Of a DNA stretch of 9,390 nt, positions 5,897 through 9,390 are shown in pieces. How positions within the stretch are numbered: the first letter of the stretch is position 1; every line of letters begins with the position of its first letter. This DNA comes from Acidimicrobiaceae bacterium (GTDB lineage Bacteria; Actinomycetota; Acidimicrobiia; Acidimicrobiales; Ilumatobacteraceae): NCBI GenBank assembly GCA_006515795.1, contig VFMC01000231.1:1-9390 (forward strand), in the 5' to 3' direction. Under the pieces are notes generated by a model, which saw only the letters and a list, made by a program, of their open reading frames with translations, did not search any database and was not told the origin of the DNA. A program made the position numbers and the translations under genes.

Positions 5897-7081
5897 GTGC
5901 CTCGCTTCGAACCCTTCTCCGCCCTCCGCTACGCGTCGAGCGTCGATCTCGACTCTGCCGCCGCCCCACCGTACGACGTGTTGTCGACAGCCGATGTGAG
6001 TCGCCTCCTCGCTCGACATCCCGACAACATCGTTCGGGTCGACGTTCCCGGCCCCGACGACGATCCCCTCCGTTACGACAACGCCGCGACGATCTTGCGA
6101 GCATGGGAGTCTTCGGCCGTGATGGTGCGCGACCGAGCACCGTCGTTCACCCTGTATCGCATGCGGTTCGTCACCGAGGACGGAGTCGAGCGAACCACCG
6201 TCGGAGTGCTCGGAGCACTCGAGGTGGTCGACGAAGGCGCCGGCGGCGTGCTCCCCCACGAGCGGACCACACCGAAGGCCAAGACCGATCGCCTCGATCT
6301 CACCAGGGCAACCGTGGCCAACCTCTCGCCGGTGTGGGGCCTGTCGCTCACCACCGGTCTCACCGAGTTGCTCATAGAACCGGCGGAGCCGATGGGCAGG
6401 TGCACCGACGAGGACGGGGTCGTCCACACCGTGGAGCGCGTCACCGATCCGGCCCGGATCGCCGACATCGGCGCAGCGGTCGGCGCGAGTCCCGTCCTGA
6501 TCGCCGACGGACATCATCGCTACGCGATCAGTCGCACCTATCGCGACGAGCGCCGCGCCGACGACGGTCGTGGGCCATGGGATCTCACCCTCGCGTACGT
6601 CGGCGAGCTCGTCGCGTCGCAGCTCAGCATCGACGCGATCCACCGCCTGTACGCGGGCGCCCCGTACAGCCAGATCCAGGCTGAGCTGGCTCGATCGTTC
6701 CACCTCAGTCCTGCGGGCCGGATCGACGCGGGCATCACTCGGGAGATGGTCGGCCGTGGTGCGCTCTGTCTGGTGGCGCCCGACCGCACCGGCACGTGGC
6801 TCGAACCCCGCGACGGCGCCTTCGACGGCGTGAGGTCTCTCGATGGCGCATGGCTCGAGCATGCCCTCGACGGCGTCGAGGTGGACGTCGGCTACCAGCA
6901 CGGGGTCGGCACCGTGGTCGACCTGGTGGCTGCAGGGTCGGTGACTGCCGGAGTGCTCATCCGGCCGACCGGCATCGATGAGATCCGCCGCACCGCCGAC
7001 GAGGGCCTCCTGATGCCGCCGAAGTCGACGTTCTTCACACCGAAGCTGCGGACCGGGTTGGTGGTCAGGCCGTTGGCCTGA
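5897..7081 (+). CDS. DUF1015 family protein of unknown function
   Basis: An intact 394-residue soluble protein and the only plus-strand gene here. It shows the family marks: N-terminal PRFEPFSALRY, then PPYDVL, VLPHERT with His121-Glu122, the following basic KAKTDRLDL block and LSPVWGL, and the signature LIADGHHRYAIS at about 202-212 (Asp204, His206, His207, Arg208, Tyr209). The charged, His-rich motifs suggest an enzyme active site, but no reaction is established to my knowledge, so no function is given. Start: family members usually begin with Met-Pro-Arg, which fits GTG 5897; GTG 5891 would add two residues. There is no Shine-Dalgarno, which agrees with a leaderless message. It starts 37 bp from the divergent HAD gene and ends 6 bp from the convergent fba, so it interrupts what in mycobacteria is one run from the TPR gene to the HAD gene. 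Confidence 0.93.
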   Translation: MPRFEPFSALRYASSVDLDSAAAPPYDVLSTADVSRLLARHPDNIVRVDVPGPDDDPLRYDNAATILRAWESSAVMVRDRAPSFTLYRMRFVTEDGVERTTVGVLGALEVVDEGAGGVLPHERTTPKAKTDRLDLTRATVANLSPVWGLSLTTGLTELLIEPAEPMGRCTDEDGVVHTVERVTDPARIADIGAAVGASPVLIADGHHRYAISRTYRDERRADDGRGPWDLTLAYVGELVASQLSIDAIHRLYAGAPYSQIQAELARSFHLSPAGRIDAGITREMVGRGALCLVAPDRTGTWLEPRDGAFDGVRSLDGAWLEHALDGVEVDVGYQHGVGTVVDLVAAGSVTAGVLIRPTGIDEIRRTADEGLLMPPKSTFFTPKLRTGLVVRPLA

Positions 7082-7083
7082 CC
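7063..7083. terminator. Perfect 9-bp hairpin between convergent genes
   Basis: GGTCAGGCC (7063-7071), a GTT loop and GGCCTGACC (7075-7083) form a perfect stem that covers the DUF1015 stop codon and reaches into the 6-bp gap before the fba stop. It can act in both directions. Neither side has a T-run, so it is a GC-stem terminator without U-tract, as is often seen in high-GC actinobacteria, or an mRNA-end stabiliser. Confidence 0.6.
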
Positions 7084-7087
7084 GGAG

Positions 7088-8094
7088 CTACTTGGCGATC
7101 GACTTGCCGGTGGAACCGAGGTCGGCGAACGCCTCACCGAGGCGCGCGACCATGCCGACCTCGGCGGCGCGCAGCCACTTGCGGGGATCGTAGAAGCTCT
7201 TGAACGGCGTTCCATCGTCGGGGTCGATCTGGTACTTGAAGGCCTTCGAATGGGCATCGACGAACTCGCCGACGGGCGCGGAGAACGCGAACTGGGTGTC
7301 GGTGTCGATGTTCATCTTGAACACCCCGTAGCTCACGGCCTCGGCGATCTGCGCCTTGTCGGACCCGGAACCACCGTGGAACACGAGGTCGAGCGGGCGT
7401 GGACCCGTGGAACGCGACGACGAGACCAGATCCTGCGACGCCTTGAGGATCTCGGGGCGGAGCTTGACGTTGCCCGGCTTGTAGACGCCGTGCACGTTGC
7501 CGAACGACGCCGCCACCGAGAACCGCCCGATCGGGTTCAACACGTCGTAGGCATGAAGCACGTCGTCGGGCTGGGTGTAGAGCTTGGCGTCCGTTCGAGC
7601 ACGCGGGCGCATTCGCCGACGTTCCACTCCAACGGCTCCTCCGACAGGTCGAGCATGTGCGAGCTGAACAGCGGTGACCCCGTCTCGTCGAAGAACCGTT
7701 CACCATGATCGAGCATCCCCTCAACCCATGGGATCAGCTTCTTGTTGGCATGGTCGGTGTGCAACACGACGCAGACGCCATAGTGCGCGGCCATCATGTG
7801 CACATGACGGGCGGCAGAGACGGCGCCTAGCACCTTGGCCGTAGCGCTATCGGGAAATCCCTGTCCGGCGTAGAACTGGGCGCCACCGTTGGAGAGTTGG
7901 ATGACGACGTCGGCGCGGTTCTTGGCCGCAGCTTCGAGCACTGCGTTGACGGTGTTGGTGCCTGTGACGTTGACCGCCGGCAACGCGTAGCCGCCGGACT
8001 TGCAGGCAGCCACGAGGGCATCGTAGGAAGCTCCGGTGACCACCCCCGCGGGAAGTGCTGTCGCTGCCGGGGTGGGGGCTACCGATGTGCTCAC
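7088..8094 (-). pseudogene. fba: Class II fructose-1,6-bisphosphate aldolase, internal deletion with frameshift
   Basis: The glycolytic zinc aldolase that cleaves fructose-1,6-bisphosphate, of the long E. coli FbaA type. The first 167 codons run from GTG 8094 (CAGGAG nine bases upstream) to about 7594: LPAVNVTGTNTVNAVLEAA, QLSNGGAQFYAG, VVLHTDHANKKL with the catalytic Asp114 and zinc ligand His115, and PLFSSHMLDLSEE. The last 167 codons lie in another frame from 7591: LYTQPDDV, ASFGNVHGVYKPGN and LVFHGGSGS (two further zinc-ligand His), MNIDTDTQ and YDPRKWLRA, ending at TAG 7088. Between LER and LYTQPDDV the family has about 30 residues, including the Glu-rich loop GGEEDG thought to serve proton transfer; all are absent here and the frame shifts at the join (7591-7594). 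As written no active enzyme can be made. It lies 32 bases after ssb. Confidence 0.9.
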
Positions 8095-8126
8095 GGACGT
8101 GGTCTCCTGGTGGGTGCGCGTGGCGC

Positions 8127-8501
8127 TCACTCGAGCGCCGGCAGCACCGATCGTAGCCGTGCCGCTTCGTGAGGATCGAGAACGCGGAGCGCGCGTTTCA
8201 GCGCCACCATCGAAGATCCACGGCCCGTGAGCTCGACCATCGACTGGGCGACGACCTCGGTGCGGCTCTGGGTGACGCCGCCCACACGGAAGAAGCGCCG
8301 ACGAACACGACCGGCGACGTAGAGGGTGGTTCCAGTGCCCCAGCCGGCCTTTGGCAACGCTCCGTGCCACGACACCGGGACGGTGAGCATTCCATCGGCG
8401 GATGGGGTGGACAGCTCGATCGACCATCGCAGCTCTCCGCTGGGAAGTTCGGTGCAGCGCGGATCGGAGCTGAGCTGTCCGCACAAGATGACGACGTTCA
8501 T
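8127..8501 (-). CDS. ssb: Short single-stranded-DNA-binding protein (OB-fold, no acidic tail)
   Basis: A 124-residue protein from the ATG at 8501, preceded by a strong GGGAGG six bases away. The open frame continues 84 bases upstream, but that part has no family residues and no better binding site. Residues 1-95 fit an SSB OB-fold: NVVILCGQLSSDPRCTELP, RWSIELSTP, VPVSWHGAL, TTLYVAGRVRRRFFRVGG and TEVVAQSMVEL. The remaining 29 residues are helical and basic (MVALKRALRVLDPHEAARL); there is no Gly/Pro-rich linker and no acidic DDDIPF-like tip through which the main SSB recruits repair partners. It is therefore likely a paralogue of the replicative SSB, like the short SsbB-type proteins, or a related OB-fold protein. 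It is followed by fba after 32 bases. The assignment to the SSB family is firm; the role is not. Confidence 0.85.
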   Translation of the reverse strand: MNVVILCGQLSSDPRCTELPSGELRWSIELSTPSADGMLTVPVSWHGALPKAGWGTGTTLYVAGRVRRRFFRVGGVTQSRTEVVAQSMVELTGRGSSMVALKRALRVLDPHEAARLRSVLPALE

Positions 8502-8659
8502 GAGTGCCTCCCGGTGCAAGCGGTATGGGGCTCGACGCGACATCGGGGGATCCGGGTGTCTCGAGCAATGCGCCAGGGGAAGCAAGGATCACCGTACTCC
8601 GCCGGTGTGACACCGACGCCGGGCCCGGTTCAGGTGCGGCCGGGCCGCTTCGGCGGGTG
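8502..8659. other. Intergenic region between the TPR gene and ssb
   Basis: No gene supported. It holds the two inverted repeats described at 8603-8646 and, next to ssb, the GGGAGG ribosome binding site at about 8507-8512. A promoter for ssb-fba is expected here, but I see no convincing -10/-35 pair. Confidence 0.5.
8603..8646 (-). terminator. Pair of GC-rich inverted repeats after the TPR gene
   Basis: Within the 158-bp gap, GGCCCGG (8622-8628) pairs with CCGGGCC (8640-8646) around an 11-base loop, and CGGTGT-G-ACACCG (8603-8615) is a perfect short palindrome. Both follow the TPR stop at 8660 and could end its transcript. There is no T-run, and GC-rich sequence yields such stems by chance, so confidence is low. 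Confidence 0.35.
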
Positions 8660-9390
8660 TCAGCGTCCTAGGCCGGCGAGGCGCTGCACGACGTCAGCGA
8701 ACTCGCTGTCGTGCTGCGCGACCAGCCCGAAGAACCGTCGCGCCTCGATGATGTCGCCCGAACGATCGAGCAGGTCGGCCAGCACGTACCACTGGCGCAG
8801 ATGATGCTCGCGCACCTTCTTCGGCAGAGCACGGGCCTTGTCGAGCACTGCCAACGCGCCGCGGACGTCGCCCTGATCGGCCAACGCGCCAGCGGCAACG
8901 ATGCGCCCTTCGGCCATCAGCGCCGGCTCCGGCGAGGCCGCCTTGAGCTCGGTCCACAGCTCCTGCACCGAGTCGTAACGCTTCAGCGCCCGGTAGCAAT
9001 CGGCGAGCACAGCATGGTGGCGCACGGAATGATCGAGGTTGCGGGCCAGCTCCAGCTCGGCGATGGCCTTGCGCCACTCACCAGTGGCATAGAAACTCAG
9101 TCCGGCGATCTCGTGTGCCATCGCCACCTTCGGGAGGTCGCGCAGCACCGGACGCACCATTCGGCGGGCGTCGTCGTACCGACCACGATCGAGCGCTTCC
9201 GCGGCCGACGTGAGCCGTTCGCGATACCGACCGGCACGCTGGGTTCCCGCCTCTCGCTCGACCTCGGCGACGGCGCCGGGATCGAGCTCGGATGGCCGCC
9301 GGCCACGTCGGGCAGGCGCGGCTTCGGTTCCTTGGGCGCGTTCGACGGGCTCCTCGGCGACGTCGCGCAGCGGGCCATCGTCGACCCAAC
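8660..9390 (-). CDS. Tetratricopeptide-repeat protein (Rv1691-like), N-terminus beyond the window
   Basis: The frame is open from the right edge to the TGA at 8662-8660, giving 243 visible residues; the start is outside. The first 50 or so residues are low-complexity and rich in Ala, Glu and Arg (EEPVERAQGTEAAPARRG), then helical repeats follow: AGRYRERLTSAAEALDRGR, HEIAGLSFYATGEWRKAIAE, HAVLADCYRALKRYD, AGALADQGDVRGALAVLDKA and YVLADLLDRSGDIIEARRF. These fit the TPR pattern (W/L-G/A-Y-A-F-A-P spacing). TPR proteins are scaffolds for protein binding; partner unknown. M. tuberculosis Rv1691 is a TPR protein directly before the HAD gene Rv1692, so this is probably its orthologue, here separated by ssb, fba and DUF1015. 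An internal ATG at 9160 would cut off the first repeat and is unlikely to be the real start. Confidence 0.85.
   Translation of the reverse strand, partial: WVDDGPLRDVAEEPVERAQGTEAAPARRGRRPSELDPGAVAEVEREAGTQRAGRYRERLTSAAEALDRGRYDDARRMVRPVLRDLPKVAMAHEIAGLSFYATGEWRKAIAELELARNLDHSVRHHAVLADCYRALKRYDSVQELWTELKAASPEPALMAEGRIVAAGALADQGDVRGALAVLDKARALPKKVREHHLRQWYVLADLLDRSGDIIEARRFFGLVAQHDSEFADVVQRLAGLGR

Noticed and set aside
5228..6901. 557-codon minus-strand frame spanning DUF1015 and part of the HAD gene
   Set aside because: It is antisense to DUF1015 and out of frame in the HAD gene; neither part has family residues.
8095..8613. Upstream extension of the fba frame
   Set aside because: It overlaps ssb in another frame and shows no aldolase residues; a CAGGAG precedes the GTG at 8094.

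Overview
The window looks like a chromosomal core region of a high-GC actinobacterium, most likely an Acidimicrobiia/Ilumatobacter-like lineage. This rests on the very high GC, the GTG starts, leaderless-looking starts, and a gene series on the minus strand that matches the conserved actinobacterial order TPR protein - HAD hydrolase - small protein - tlyA - nadK - recN - steA - steB (Rv1691 to Rv1698 in Mycobacterium tuberculosis). The lineage is inference from gene content and protein style; no 16S gene is present.

Layout, right to left along the minus strand. At 8660-9390 lies a TPR-repeat protein that runs off the right edge. A 158-bp intergenic stretch with GC-rich hairpins follows. Next come a short OB-fold single-stranded-DNA-binding protein (8127-8501) and a class II fructose-bisphosphate aldolase (7088-8094). 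A plus-strand DUF1015 protein (5897-7081) converges on the aldolase over a perfect 9-bp hairpin. Divergent from DUF1015, after only 37 bp, starts the main minus-strand operon: HAD-IIA phosphatase (5035-5859), a phasin-like protein with a histone H1-like Lys/Ala tail (4522-5010), TlyA rRNA methyltransferase (3739-4518), NAD kinase (2880-3733), RecN (1282-2880), SteA (about 281-1285) and the first 63 codons of SteB (1-190). From tlyA to steA the genes overlap by 1 to 4 bases (or nearly touch), so they are probably translationally coupled.

Functionally this is housekeeping: rRNA modification, NADP synthesis, double-strand-break repair, cytokinesis (SteA/SteB), glycolysis and ssDNA binding. I see no mobile element, CRISPR array, RNA gene or defence system, and no clear undescribed system.

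The unusual point is that three genes that should be intact are damaged as written. nadK has a single-base frameshift. fba lacks about 30 codons, including the conserved catalytic loop, and is frameshifted at the join. The C-terminus of steA is replaced by sequence that reads like the interior of SteB, joined exactly at a 17-bp repeat that is also the first 17 bases of the window. Because nadK is normally essential and fba is central, sequencing or assembly error is the most economical reading; a real rearranged or decaying locus is the alternative. The most biologically interesting intact gene is the phasin/histone-tail fusion protein inside the tlyA operon.
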